Shown here piece after piece: positions 9,013-16,744 of a DNA stretch of 64,000 nt. Below the pieces are notes generated by a model that saw only the letters and a program-made list of their open reading frames with translations, was not told where the DNA came from and ran no database searches. The stretch covers positions 248,001-312,000 of the forward strand of contig NZ_JAMWYS010000028.1 in the NCBI RefSeq assembly GCF_023914155.1, given 5' to 3'. Position 1 is the stretch's first letter. Each line of letters starts with the position of its first letter. A program made the position numbers and the translations under genes. The stretch comes from Solitalea agri (GTDB lineage Bacteria > Bacteroidota > Bacteroidia > Sphingobacteriales > Sphingobacteriaceae).

Positions 9013-9465
9013 TTAGCTTAGGTTCAATTTAAAGTCAATTGGAAGCACATATTTAGCATTTACAATTAATCCATGGTGAACAGCTGGTTTCCATTTTGGC
9101 ATTGCTTTAATAATCCGAACCGCTTCTTCACTTAATCCATCCTTCACTTTTTTAATCACTTTAATATCACTAATAGAGCCATCTTTCTTTACAACAAATG
9201 AAACCGAAACTTTTCCTTGAGTGAAATTTTCTAATGCTTTTTGAGGATATTTTAAATTTCGATTGATGAAATTGGCTAAAGCTGTTGAACCTCCGGGAAA
9301 TTTTGGTGGATTCTCAACATACAAATAAATATCATTGTCCTCAGGATCTTGTTGAGTTGTTTGCTGTATTATTGAGGTTGTTTGGGAAGAAACTTTGCCT
9401 TCGATAAAGGATGAGCATAGGGTCATTACAAGAATTCCCAAGCAAAAAGATTTAGATGTATTCAT
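9013..9465 (-). CDS. secreted protein with a stand-alone TonB C-terminal domain
   Basis: The 150-residue protein has an N-terminal signal-like segment (about residues 1-27) and then one TonB C-terminal domain: YPQKALENFTQGKVSVSF, VKKDGSISDIKV and the final MPKWKPAVHHG. Real TonB energy transducers have a retained membrane anchor and a long Pro-rich periplasmic arm; both are missing here. The start FPGGSTALANFINRNLKYP is common in Bacteroidota members of this family. No ExbB/ExbD is nearby. It may be a periplasmic TonB-domain protein acting with another anchor, which is inference. Confidence 0.85.
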   Translation of the reverse strand: MNTSKSFCLGILVMTLCSSFIEGKVSSQTTSIIQQTTQQDPEDNDIYLYVENPPKFPGGSTALANFINRNLKYPQKALENFTQGKVSVSFVVKKDGSISDIKVIKKVKDGLSEEAVRIIKAMPKWKPAVHHGLIVNAKYVLPIDFKLNLS

Positions 9466-9467
9466 AT

Positions 9468-9604
9468 AATAGAGTTTGGTTTAACTGTTTAATGATTGAA
9501 TGTAATCTATTAATACTTAAAATCAAAAACTTTTGTTTAATAAATATTCATTCTAATAAATACAAACTCTTGTAAGTAAGGTTTTTATAAATAGAGTTTG
9601 GTTT
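9468..9604. repeat. 15-base direct repeat in a 350-base intergenic region
   Basis: The 15-mer AATAGAGTTTGGTTT occurs at 9468-9482, directly upstream of the minus-strand TonB-domain gene, and again at 9590-9604; an inverted AAACTCT lies between at 9564-9570. The remainder of the 9466-9817 gap is AT-rich with no gene that I can support. The repeat might be a regulatory site or the trace of a duplicated leader. Confidence 0.6.
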
Positions 9605-9794
9605 TAATGTTTGATTTTATGATAGATATTTTAAACACGATAAGTGTTAATATTCATTTAATTATCAGGATATCAATTAATTATCTTCTTGTTGATTTTG
9701 TTTAGATCAAGTAAAGATTCTGGAAGGGGAACAAACAAATTCAGCTTCATTAGAAAAGCCAATAAAGCTGAAAATAAAATACTTGTAAAATAAA

Positions 9795-9814
9795 GAAGCT
9801 GCCGAAGCAGCTTC
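9795..9814 (-). terminator. terminator after gldH
   Basis: GAAGCTGC pairs with GCAGCTTC around a CGAA loop immediately past the gldH stop codon. On the minus strand it is followed by TTTATTTTAC. Confidence 0.85.
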
Positions 9815-9817
9815 ATT

Positions 9818-10288
9818 TTATTTCTTTATAAGTTCAATACCTATGTCTGAGATTTCTTTTAACGGATCATCGCGCATGTATTGTTCAAGTTCGATTCTAT
9901 AAGTGCCGGGCTTCGCAAATTTAAATCCATCGGTTAAGAACACTTTTCGAGCAACCAGTTTTCCAGAACCAGATCCAATCCATTTTCCGTCTTTTTCAGC
10001 CAATTTAACCTCAATAATACGGGTTGTTTGATTCTTTCCATCTGGATTCTTAACATACATCCGGAAGAAAATGTTGGAATATTTATAATCATCCGTATGT
10101 CTCAAATTAAGATAAATTGAATAAGTGCCAGCCTGGTCAAGCTTTACGTCATAAACAGCCTTGTCGTTTGAAAGCCAGCCTTTAGGTTCAATGGTTAAAG
10201 TGTTGTTATAAACCGAATTATCTGTACAGGAAAACAAAAACAAAGCGATGGCTATAATGCCGCTCAATAAACAGGTTTTTCTAGACAT
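9818..10288 (-). CDS. gldH: gliding motility lipoprotein GldH
   Basis: The 156-residue protein has a lipoprotein signal with lipobox LFSC (Cys21) and the conserved GldH features: an NLRHTDDYKYSNIFFRMYV block in the middle and the C-terminal EQYMRDDPLKEISDIGIEL. GldH is one of the envelope lipoproteins needed for gliding and type IX secretion in Flavobacterium, although homologues also occur in non-gliding Bacteroidota. Its ATG directly follows the ricT stop codon (TAAATG), and a GGAG in the last codons of ricT probably serves as its ribosome site, so the two genes are translationally coupled. Confidence 0.88.
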   Translation of the reverse strand: MSRKTCLLSGIIAIALFLFSCTDNSVYNNTLTIEPKGWLSNDKAVYDVKLDQAGTYSIYLNLRHTDDYKYSNIFFRMYVKNPDGKNQTTRIIEVKLAEKDGKWIGSGSGKLVARKVFLTDGFKFAKPGTYRIELEQYMRDDPLKEISDIGIELIKK

Positions 10289-11794
10289 TTACTCCTTAGT
10301 TGAATCGTTATTGGTTGGTTTTGGATTATTCCTCTGCTGACCGCCACGGCGTTGATTATTACGTTGATTTTTGTTGCCTTGTTGGTCATTTGGCTGTTGT
10401 TCACGATTTTGATTTTCAGCAGGTTTATTTACACGTTGCTGTTGCTGTGGGCGGTTCTGTTGTTGACCTCCTCCTTGTTGTTGAGGACGATTTTGTTGTT
10501 GGCCTCCCGGCTGTTGCGAACGGCTTTGCTGTTGAGGTTTATTGCCTCCGGGGCCCTGTTGAGGGCGATTTTGTTGCGGAGTCACAGCTTGTTGTGGCTT
10601 TGGCTGAGCTTGTTGTGGCCGTTCTTGCGAACCTCTTGCCTCATCTTTCTGGCCAGCACCTCCCTTAGATTTTTTCTTTTTCTTCTTTTTGTTCTTTTCA
10701 TCGAGGCGGGTTAGTGAATCCTGACCAACCACATTCTCATAATCAAAGGTAACAGGCTTAGCTGCAGTAGAAGAAGTATTGTATTCAAGGAATTTGATAT
10801 CAGCCGATTTCTGACCTTTGGCATTTATCGACAGAATTTCACGCACTTTAGTTACTTCCAACGGAATCCAGTCGGTAACTCCTTCGTAGCTAAACCACAT
10901 AATTCTTTTGAAAATATCCGTTTTTTGTAAGCGTGCATAACCACGTTCCGTTTGCAGTCCGCTAACGTTTTCTGGAATATCTCTTAACGCATCAATGTAT
11001 GTGTCCAATTCGTAGTTCAGACAGCACTTCAGCTTGCCACATTGCCCGGCAAGTTTTAATGTGTTTAAAGAAAGGTTTTGATAACGTGCAGCAGCGGTTG
11101 ATACCGTCCGGAAATCAGTTAACCATGTCGAACAGCATAGCTCTCGTCCACATGAACCAATTCCTCCTAAACGGCTAGCTTCCTGACGCATTCCAATCTG
11201 GCGCATTTCAATTCGAATCTTAAATGTTTCGGCCATGCGCTTGATCAATTCACGGAAGTCAACACGATCATCAGCGGTATAATAAAAAGTAGCTTTGGTT
11301 TTATCTCCCTGATAGTCTACGTCACTAAGCTTCATCTTTAACCCTAGTTCAAGAGCCAGCGTACGAGCTTTATGCATTGTTTCATATTCAAGGCCTTTGG
11401 CTAATTTCCATTTGTCAATATCTGACTGGCTAGCTTTGCGGATGATTTTGCGAAACTCAACAGAGTCTTTCACGCCTTTTTTCTTCATCTGCATACGCAC
11501 AAGTTCACCCGTCAATGACACGTGTCCTAAGTCATATCCACCTTGATTGCCTTCTACGGCTACCATTTCGCCCATTTCGAGGTAATGATTGTTGGGGTTC
11601 ACATAAAAGTCTTTACGTGATCCTTTAAACTTTACCTCAACTATGTTAAATGGTTTATAGTGTGCAGGCAGGTCCATGTCGGACAGCCAATCGTAAACAT
11701 CCAGCTTACTACATCCACCGTCGGTTAAGCACGAGCCGTTGCTTTTACATCCGGCCGGGGTACAACCTCCGGTTGAACAGGTACTACATCCCAT
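10289..11794 (-). CDS. ricT: PSP1/RicT (YaaT-like) protein with low-complexity tail
   Basis: The 501-residue protein starts with a cysteine-rich segment (CSTCSTGGC, then CKSNGSC and GGCSKLD), followed by the PSP1 domain. That domain shows GSCGRELCCSTWL and GQCGKLKCCLNYE with the paired cysteines that bind an Fe-S cluster in RicT-type proteins. From about residue 370 it changes to a Lys-rich patch and then roughly 120 residues of Gln/Pro/Asn/Gly/Arg repeats, probably disordered. In Bacillus RicT works in a complex affecting mRNA processing; the role in this phylum is not settled. It sits 44 bases after holB and is coupled to gldH downstream. Confidence 0.88.
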   Translation of the reverse strand: MGCSTCSTGGCTPAGCKSNGSCLTDGGCSKLDVYDWLSDMDLPAHYKPFNIVEVKFKGSRKDFYVNPNNHYLEMGEMVAVEGNQGGYDLGHVSLTGELVRMQMKKKGVKDSVEFRKIIRKASQSDIDKWKLAKGLEYETMHKARTLALELGLKMKLSDVDYQGDKTKATFYYTADDRVDFRELIKRMAETFKIRIEMRQIGMRQEASRLGGIGSCGRELCCSTWLTDFRTVSTAAARYQNLSLNTLKLAGQCGKLKCCLNYELDTYIDALRDIPENVSGLQTERGYARLQKTDIFKRIMWFSYEGVTDWIPLEVTKVREILSINAKGQKSADIKFLEYNTSSTAAKPVTFDYENVVGQDSLTRLDEKNKKKKKKKSKGGAGQKDEARGSQERPQQAQPKPQQAVTPQQNRPQQGPGGNKPQQQSRSQQPGGQQQNRPQQQGGGQQQNRPQQQQRVNKPAENQNREQQPNDQQGNKNQRNNQRRGGQQRNNPKPTNNDSTKE

Positions 11795-11838
11795 ATTTAT
11801 TTTTCTCTATCTATAATGAAACCGATCCTTTAAATTTA

Positions 11839-12963
11839 TCAGGACGGTTGTGTTCGCAAATAACGATTAATTTGCAAAGATACATCTAAAAATAAGATTT
11901 TCGGGTTTGCATTTCTTTCAACATGATAGATGGCCTCTTCGAAGCATTTGACTATCATTTCGCCCTTTTTTACGCCTACCAATGCCGAAAATTTACTTAC
12001 AAACTCCAATTCTTCTCCTTCCAGATAGATCATTTCTTTAACACCATCTCCGTATAACAAGCAATCGCGAATGATGTTGAGGCCGTAACGAATAAAATTT
12101 TTCTGTCGCTCACGGCCAATTTTGGCAAAGTCCTCTACCCATTTTACAATTCCGGTTCCGTTGCCAGTATAACAAAGTCGCATCCAGTCAGCAAAACTTC
12201 CGGTTTCTTTATTTTCTTCTTCATTAAAAATAGAGTAAGCTGTAGCCATGTTTCCATTAGAAAGATAAGCTATGCGGTTTGCCTGTGTCGAATCGCAGTT
12301 ATGTGATTCAATAAAATGCTGCTGAATATCTTTGTTACTAAGCTTATTGATTTTAACCAATTGCGTACGTGATAAGATCGTATTCAACATTTTATCACGG
12401 TTTTCGGCAACTAATAAAAACAACGTTTTATGTGCAGGCTCTTCAATAATCTTCAGCAAGGAGTTTCCTTCATTGCCTAAAAATTCAGGAAGCCACATGA
12501 TTAACACCTTGAATTCAGATTCAAACGGCTTTAAGCTTAATTTTTGAATGATCGCATGGCATTCGGCAATGGGTATGTTGGGTTGCTTGTTTTCAACGTC
12601 GAGATATTTTAACCAGGCGTTAAGTGACAAGTATTTATCACCTGAGAGGGCTTTCCGCCACTCTTCAATCACATCTACGCTGGTTTCCACTTTATGGGTT
12701 TTGTTGGCAATAAAGGGGTAGGAAAAATGAAGGTCGGGATGAATGAACTTTTGATACTTGCGGCATGAACTGCATTGCCCGCAAGAGTCATCCGCTTGTT
12801 TATCTTCACAAGCAATATATTGGGCATAGGCAATGGCCAATGACAAGGCGCCGGAGCCTTCGGGGCCTAAAAATAATTGCGCATGACTGATCCTGTTTTC
12901 GTTAACCGATCTAATCAATTGTTCTTTAACGTCTTTGTTGCCTACAATGTCTTTAAACAGCAT
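11839..12963 (-). CDS. holB: DNA polymerase III delta' subunit
   Basis: The 374-residue clamp-loader subunit has the start LFKDIVGNKDVKEQL, the region HAQLFLGPEGSGALSLA at the P-loop position, and a zinc knuckle built by CGQCSSC with an upstream Cys. The P-loop lacks the usual Lys, as expected for delta', which does not hydrolyse ATP. The SRC-like sensor motif appears as LSRTQL. The gene diverges from ruvX and is followed on the same strand by ricT and gldH, an order that suggests one transcription unit. Confidence 0.92.
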   Translation of the reverse strand: MLFKDIVGNKDVKEQLIRSVNENRISHAQLFLGPEGSGALSLAIAYAQYIACEDKQADDSCGQCSSCRKYQKFIHPDLHFSYPFIANKTHKVETSVDVIEEWRKALSGDKYLSLNAWLKYLDVENKQPNIPIAECHAIIQKLSLKPFESEFKVLIMWLPEFLGNEGNSLLKIIEEPAHKTLFLLVAENRDKMLNTILSRTQLVKINKLSNKDIQQHFIESHNCDSTQANRIAYLSNGNMATAYSIFNEEENKETGSFADWMRLCYTGNGTGIVKWVEDFAKIGRERQKNFIRYGLNIIRDCLLYGDGVKEMIYLEGEELEFVSKFSALVGVKKGEMIVKCFEEAIYHVERNANPKILFLDVSLQINRYLRTQPS

Positions 12964-13051
12964 GTCGTAAAGTTCTAAAATATTCGGTCTTTTTCACTAT
13001 TCTGTTTTAAAGCTTCTAATATCTGACCACCTTTGCATAAATTTATTACTT

Positions 13052-13474
13052 ATGGCTCGATTAATGGCTTTTGATTTTGGCACTAAACGCTTAGGGATAG
13101 CAGTTACTGATCCCTTACAAATTATAGCAACAGCTTTAACAACCATTCATCCAAAGGATATTGTGACATTTTTAAATGATTATCTTAAAACGGAAACTAT
13201 AGATGCATTTGTTGTTGGGGAACCAAAACAAATGGATAGCTCTCCCTCTGAATCGGCAAGACACGTGGATGCATTTATTAATTTATTAAAAAAGCAATTC
13301 CCTTTGATTCCTATTGAACGTATGGATGAACGGTTCACCTCAAAAATGGCCAGTCAAACTATTGCTCAAAGCGGTCTAAAGAAATCTCAGCGAGAAAAGA
13401 AGGAATTAATAGATACTGTTAGTGCTGTAATTATCCTGCAATCATATATGGAAAAACGCTCATTTGGCTTTTAA
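13052..13474 (+). CDS. ruvX: Holliday junction resolvase-like / 16S rRNA processing protein RuvX (YqgF)
   Basis: The 140-residue RNase H-like protein starts with the typical AFDFGTKRLGIAVTDP motif, has VVGEPKQMD in the centre, and carries MDERFTS near the C-terminus; these supply the acidic active-site residues. YqgF proteins act in pre-16S rRNA 5' end maturation and have been described as putative resolvases. Length is normal. It is followed by def after 96 bases, a pair often kept together in this phylum, and diverges from holB. Confidence 0.94.
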   Translation: MARLMAFDFGTKRLGIAVTDPLQIIATALTTIHPKDIVTFLNDYLKTETIDAFVVGEPKQMDSSPSESARHVDAFINLLKKQFPLIPIERMDERFTSKMASQTIAQSGLKKSQREKKELIDTVSAVIILQSYMEKRSFGF

Positions 13475-13570
13475 GCCTTTTTCGTATTTTTGCAGCCTGT
13501 TTAAAAATAAAAAATGCAAATCGGCCCTCCAACGGTTGATTGAGCAATTGTTCAATAATTTTCAGAATAA

Positions 13571-14170
13571 ATGATATTACCAATCACCGCCTATGGCGAT
13601 CCTGTTTTATTAAAAAAAGCACAACCAATTGATAAAGATTATCCCGATCTGTCAGGGTTAATTACCAATATGTTCGAAACCATGTATAATGCCAGTGGTG
13701 TTGGTATTGCAGCTCCACAGGTAGGGCTTTCTGTTCGCTTATTTGTAATTGATGCAAAACCTTTTGGCGATGATGATGATGATGAAATAACTGAAGCTGA
13801 ATCAAAAGCGTTGAAGGGGTTTAAAAGGGTATTTATTAACGCTGAAATGATAGAGCAAACAGGTGAAAAATGGCCCTTTACTGAAGGATGCTTAAGTATT
13901 CCTGAGATCAGGGAGGATGTTTTAAGACCTGCCAATATCAAAATAAAATATTTCGATGAACATTGGGTGGAGCATATTGAAGAGTATTCGGGTATTGCAG
14001 CAAGGGTGATTCAACATGAGTACGATCATATTGAAGGTAAATTGTTTACGGATTACCTCAATCCATTGAAGAAAGCGATGCTAAAAGGCCGTTTAGATGC
14101 AATTTCTAAAGGAAACATCAAAACGGATTATAAAATGAAATTTCCGGCAAGGAAAAAAGGCAGAAGGTAG
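13571..14170 (+). CDS. def: peptide deformylase
   Basis: The three metal-site motifs are intact in this 199-residue protein: GVGIAAPQVG, EGCLSIPE (metal Cys) and QHEYDHIEG (two metal His and the catalytic Glu). It removes the formyl group from new proteins. An Asp-rich insertion, FGDDDDDEITEAE, around residues 63-75 is a loop common in Bacteroidota members. The last codons overlap a hairpin shared with the convergent membrane gene. Confidence 0.96.
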   Translation: MILPITAYGDPVLLKKAQPIDKDYPDLSGLITNMFETMYNASGVGIAAPQVGLSVRLFVIDAKPFGDDDDDEITEAESKALKGFKRVFINAEMIEQTGEKWPFTEGCLSIPEIREDVLRPANIKIKYFDEHWVEHIEEYSGIAARVIQHEYDHIEGKLFTDYLNPLKKAMLKGRLDAISKGNIKTDYKMKFPARKKGRR

Positions 14171-14191
14171 TTAGGGCTCATATCCCTAACT
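14169..14191. terminator. hairpin overlapping convergent 3' ends
   Basis: AGTTAGGG (14169-14176) and CCCTAACT (14184-14191) form a perfect 8-bp stem with a 7-base loop. It covers the def stop codon and the last codons of the minus-strand gene. No T-run is present on either strand, so termination is uncertain. Confidence 0.4.
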
Positions 14192-14885
14192 CCCACCCTG
14201 ATATTTCACGTTCTTTTCTGTCGATTTTATAAATATAAAGAAACATAAAATTGGCAGCTAAAGCCCCGAAGGCATGCCACAAAAAATGAGTTCCAATCGA
14301 TAATAGTCCCCAACTATCCGAAATTCTGAAAAACAAGGCCAGCAGAAAGGAGGCGAATGCAAAAACCGGCAGTTTCCATTTATAAAAGTTGTTGATGAGC
14401 AAATGAGAAAATGCTGGTCCGACTACAATTGCGGCCATAAAACCATAATTAAGATTGATGCCCAAATGAGTGTGTTCTGAAACTGTGAACTTCCAGATAA
14501 TGCTCATAATAATCAGTGCTCCTAATATAACCGAAGCCGTATAATACTTCTTGCGGGTAACTTTGTAGAGCAGGTAAATACCGGCCATGAAACACAGAAT
14601 GAGGATGGGAACCCAGTCCATTAATAGAAATACATGTGATTCTCTGAACGCATGATATAACGTACCCCCTACAGCGCCAATGCCAAGGAAGATGACGGAT
14701 AAAGTTAAAAACCAAAACTCCCGATAACGTCCTTTTAATTTAATTACCCAATAAACGGTCATGCCAACAAACAGCAAACACGACAAGGCATTAAAGGGCT
14801 CAACAATAAAGTATTTTAAATTAGTTTCGGTATAAACTGGGCCACCATCTGGAAGCAACTGTAGTAAGGTAGAAAACTCAGGCAT
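14178..14885 (-). CDS. ceramidase-like (CREST superfamily) membrane protein
   Basis: The 235-residue protein has about seven membrane helices. It carries the polar residues that define the CREST hydrolases: GGTLYHAF in one helix, LLMDW two helices' worth later, and the C-terminal THFLWHAFGA with the His-x3-His spacing. Alkaline ceramidases and PAQR receptors belong to this superfamily, and members cleave amide or related lipid bonds with a zinc ion. Sphingolipids occur in this bacterial group, which makes a lipid substrate reasonable, but this is inference. Confidence 0.75.
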   Translation of the reverse strand: MPEFSTLLQLLPDGGPVYTETNLKYFIVEPFNALSCLLFVGMTVYWVIKLKGRYREFWFLTLSVIFLGIGAVGGTLYHAFRESHVFLLMDWVPILILCFMAGIYLLYKVTRKKYYTASVILGALIIMSIIWKFTVSEHTHLGINLNYGFMAAIVVGPAFSHLLINNFYKWKLPVFAFASFLLALFFRISDSWGLLSIGTHFLWHAFGALAANFMFLYIYKIDRKEREISGWELGI

Positions 14886-15020
14886 ATTTTATCCTCCTTT
14901 AACTGGTTAACCTACTAGTGGTATTAATTGTTTAACGTTTTAAAAAATTACGAAAATGATATGATATAAAGGCGTATTATTAAATAATCCTTAACTTTTG
15001 AACCATTAATTAAAAGAACG

Positions 15021-15809
15021 ATGGCAATAGACATTTATCAGGTTGATGCATTTAGCGCTCACTTATTTAAGGGGAATCCTGCGGCGGTTTGTCTTTTAGA
15101 CGAATGGCTTCCCGATGAGCTCTTAAAATCAATTGCTGCTGAAAATAATCTTTCGGAAACGGCCTATGTAGTTCGTAAGGGTAACCACTTTGAATTACGT
15201 TGGTTTACACCCACTATTGAAGTTAGCTTATGCGGTCATGCGACGGTTGCAACAGCCCTGGTTTTATTTGATGAATTGAAATATGAGAATGATTTGATTC
15301 GTTTTCAAACTAAAAGCGGTGAATTAACGGTTCGGAAGGATAATAACTTTTTCATTTTAAACTTCCCAACTAATGTTCCGAGTGTGGAAACAGATTATCC
15401 AAAGGCGCTTATTGAAGCTTTAAACTGTCATCCGGTTGAGGTTTTGAAGGGCAAAACCGATTATGTAGTTGTGGTAAAAACACAGCAAGAGGTGGAAGCT
15501 ATTCAGCCAAATCACGCGCTGTTAAGGACAATTAAAGTAAGAGGAGTAGTTGTTACAGCATTGGGTGATGAAGTTGATTTTGTTTCGCGGTTTTTTGCAC
15601 CTGGCTCTGGTATTGATGAAGATCCGGTTACAGGCTCGGCTCATACGATGCTTATTCCTTATTGGGCCGAAAAACTGGGCAAACAATCGTTTTACGCAAA
15701 ACAACTTTCGCAACGGGGCGGAACCCTTAAATGTAAATTATTGGGCGACCGTGTAGAAATTGGTGGAACAGCAAAGCTGTATATGAAAGGCCAGTTGTTT
15801 TTACCATGA
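15021..15809 (+). CDS. PhzF family isomerase/epimerase-like protein
   Basis: The 262-residue protein has the two-lobed PhzF/diaminopimelate-epimerase-like fold signature: IYQVDAFSAHLFKGNPAAV at the N-terminus, NNLSETAYV with the presumed catalytic Glu46, RWFTPTIEVSLCGHATVA, and FAPGSGIDEDPVTGSAH in the second half. Members isomerise varied metabolites; the substrate here is unknown. No phenazine genes are present. Its stop codon overlaps the start of the next gene (ATGA), so the pair is co-translated. Confidence 0.9.
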   Translation: MAIDIYQVDAFSAHLFKGNPAAVCLLDEWLPDELLKSIAAENNLSETAYVVRKGNHFELRWFTPTIEVSLCGHATVATALVLFDELKYENDLIRFQTKSGELTVRKDNNFFILNFPTNVPSVETDYPKALIEALNCHPVEVLKGKTDYVVVVKTQQEVEAIQPNHALLRTIKVRGVVVTALGDEVDFVSRFFAPGSGIDEDPVTGSAHTMLIPYWAEKLGKQSFYAKQLSQRGGTLKCKLLGDRVEIGGTAKLYMKGQLFLP

Positions 15810-16462
15810 AACTTCTTAGAGTAAAACTACAAACAAGTGATTTGGAGCTGGTAGAACAGTTCTATTGTAAGCAACTGGGTTTGAAGGGTAGCAAAACAGA
15901 GGGTGAACTACTAATTGAAATCGGCAGTACTCTTTTGGTTTTTCATCCATCCGACGAAAATGATAAGCCGTATTATCATTTTGCTATAAATATTCCCAAG
16001 AATCAATTGACCGAAGCAATAAGCTATATCGGCCCATTTGTCTCATTGTTAAAAGTAAATTCAGTGGGAGATATTATTGCTGATTTTCGTAATTGGAATG
16101 CTAAATCAGTTTACTTTATTGATCCGGTTGGGAACATAGTTGAGCTCATTGCGCAGTTTAATTTATCGAATCAATCCTCTGCAGCATTTTCTGCTAAATC
16201 TTTTTTGTCTATAAGTGAGATAGGCTTAGTGGTGAACATCGTAAAAAGCACAATAACGGAGTTTGCCGAACATTATGGGATAGATATTTTCGTTCCATCA
16301 ACTTCTACGGAACAATTCGCCGCTTTAGGAAATGATGAAGGTTTGTTTATCCTTTCAGAAGCAAATCGAAATTGGTATCCAACGCAGATGAATGCAAAGG
16401 CATTTGCATTAGAAGTGAAATTTGAAACTGATGATAATGTAGTTTTTGATTTTACCAATTGA
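15806..16462 (+). CDS. VOC (glyoxalase/bleomycin-resistance) family protein
   Basis: The 218-residue protein contains one VOC-type module over residues 1-120: VKLQTSDLELVEQFYCKQLG at the start and YFIDPVGNIVELIAQ at the end, supplying a probable metal-ligand Glu. The second half (from SISEIGLVVNIV) looks like another VOC half that is cut short or diverged. The function is unknown; coupling to the PhzF gene by a 4-base overlap suggests that they act on the same metabolite. Confidence 0.8.
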   Translation: MKLLRVKLQTSDLELVEQFYCKQLGLKGSKTEGELLIEIGSTLLVFHPSDENDKPYYHFAINIPKNQLTEAISYIGPFVSLLKVNSVGDIIADFRNWNAKSVYFIDPVGNIVELIAQFNLSNQSSAAFSAKSFLSISEIGLVVNIVKSTITEFAEHYGIDIFVPSTSTEQFAALGNDEGLFILSEANRNWYPTQMNAKAFALEVKFETDDNVVFDFTN

Positions 16463-16487
16463 AAAATCGATATTATTATTGAAATAG

Positions 16488-16518
16488 TTTTGAATTATTA
16501 ATAAAATTTATAAGTTTG
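16488..16518 (+). promoter_or_regulatory. promoter of the thr operon
   Basis: TTTTG at 16488-16492 and a perfect TAAGTTTG (TAnnTTTG consensus) at 16511-16518 are separated by 18 bases, which matches the Bacteroidota housekeeping promoter. The expected start point is near 16524, just before the leader peptide. Confidence 0.75.
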
Positions 16519-16535
16519 TAATAGAGAATTAATAA

Positions 16536-16643
16536 ATGAAAATCGCGCAGTTAAATATGACAAATAAAGTAATTACCGCCCAGGTAATTGTTTGCGCTAT
16601 TTCTATTATTACCACCACAATTATTACCCCTTTGGGGGTTTAG
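16536..16643 (+). CDS. threonine/isoleucine-rich leader peptide of the thr operon
   Basis: This short reading frame of 35 codons lies between the promoter and thrA. Its C-terminal part contains eight consecutive Ile/Thr codons (IITTTIIT, residues 24-31), and in total six Thr and eight Ile. This resembles in concept the enterobacterial thrL leader, which senses both amino acids. An alternative in-frame ATG is at 16557. The stop TAG at 16641-16643 lies about 100 bases before thrA. Codon enrichment, position and operon content all agree, but no homologue search was possible. Confidence 0.75.
   Translation: MKIAQLNMTNKVITAQVIVCAISIITTTIITPLGV
16571..16639 (+). promoter_or_regulatory. alternative RNA pairings in the thr leader
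   Basis: AATTACC (16571-16577) pairs perfectly with GGTAATT (16583-16589). The latter can instead pair with either ATTACC copy inside the Ile/Thr codon run (16607-16612, 16622-16627). ACCCC (16626-16630) can pair with GGGGT (16635-16639). The choice could depend on ribosome position. An 8-base T-run follows at 16684-16691, but I see no stable stem directly before it, so a classic terminator is not shown. Confidence 0.45.
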
Positions 16644-16744
16644 TATATATTTCCGCGCCTTAGGGCAATTCTATCAATCAATCTTTTTTTTAACCTTAGG
16701 AAGCTAAACATTTAAGTTTTAGGCAAACCCAGTTATTCGCATAT

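Noticed and set aside
10300-10714. Open frames on the plus strand opposite the Gln/Pro-rich tail of RicT
   Set aside because: Low-complexity repeats on the minus strand create long open frames by chance; their products are Leu/Val-rich repeats without a start signal or family.
12841-12870. Missing Lys in the P-loop of HolB as a defect
   Set aside because: Clamp-loader delta' subunits normally have a degenerate ATP site, so this is expected.
16684-16691. T-run before thrA as an attenuator terminator
   Set aside because: The T-run is not directly preceded by a stable stem; I keep the leader hypothesis but do not call a terminator here.
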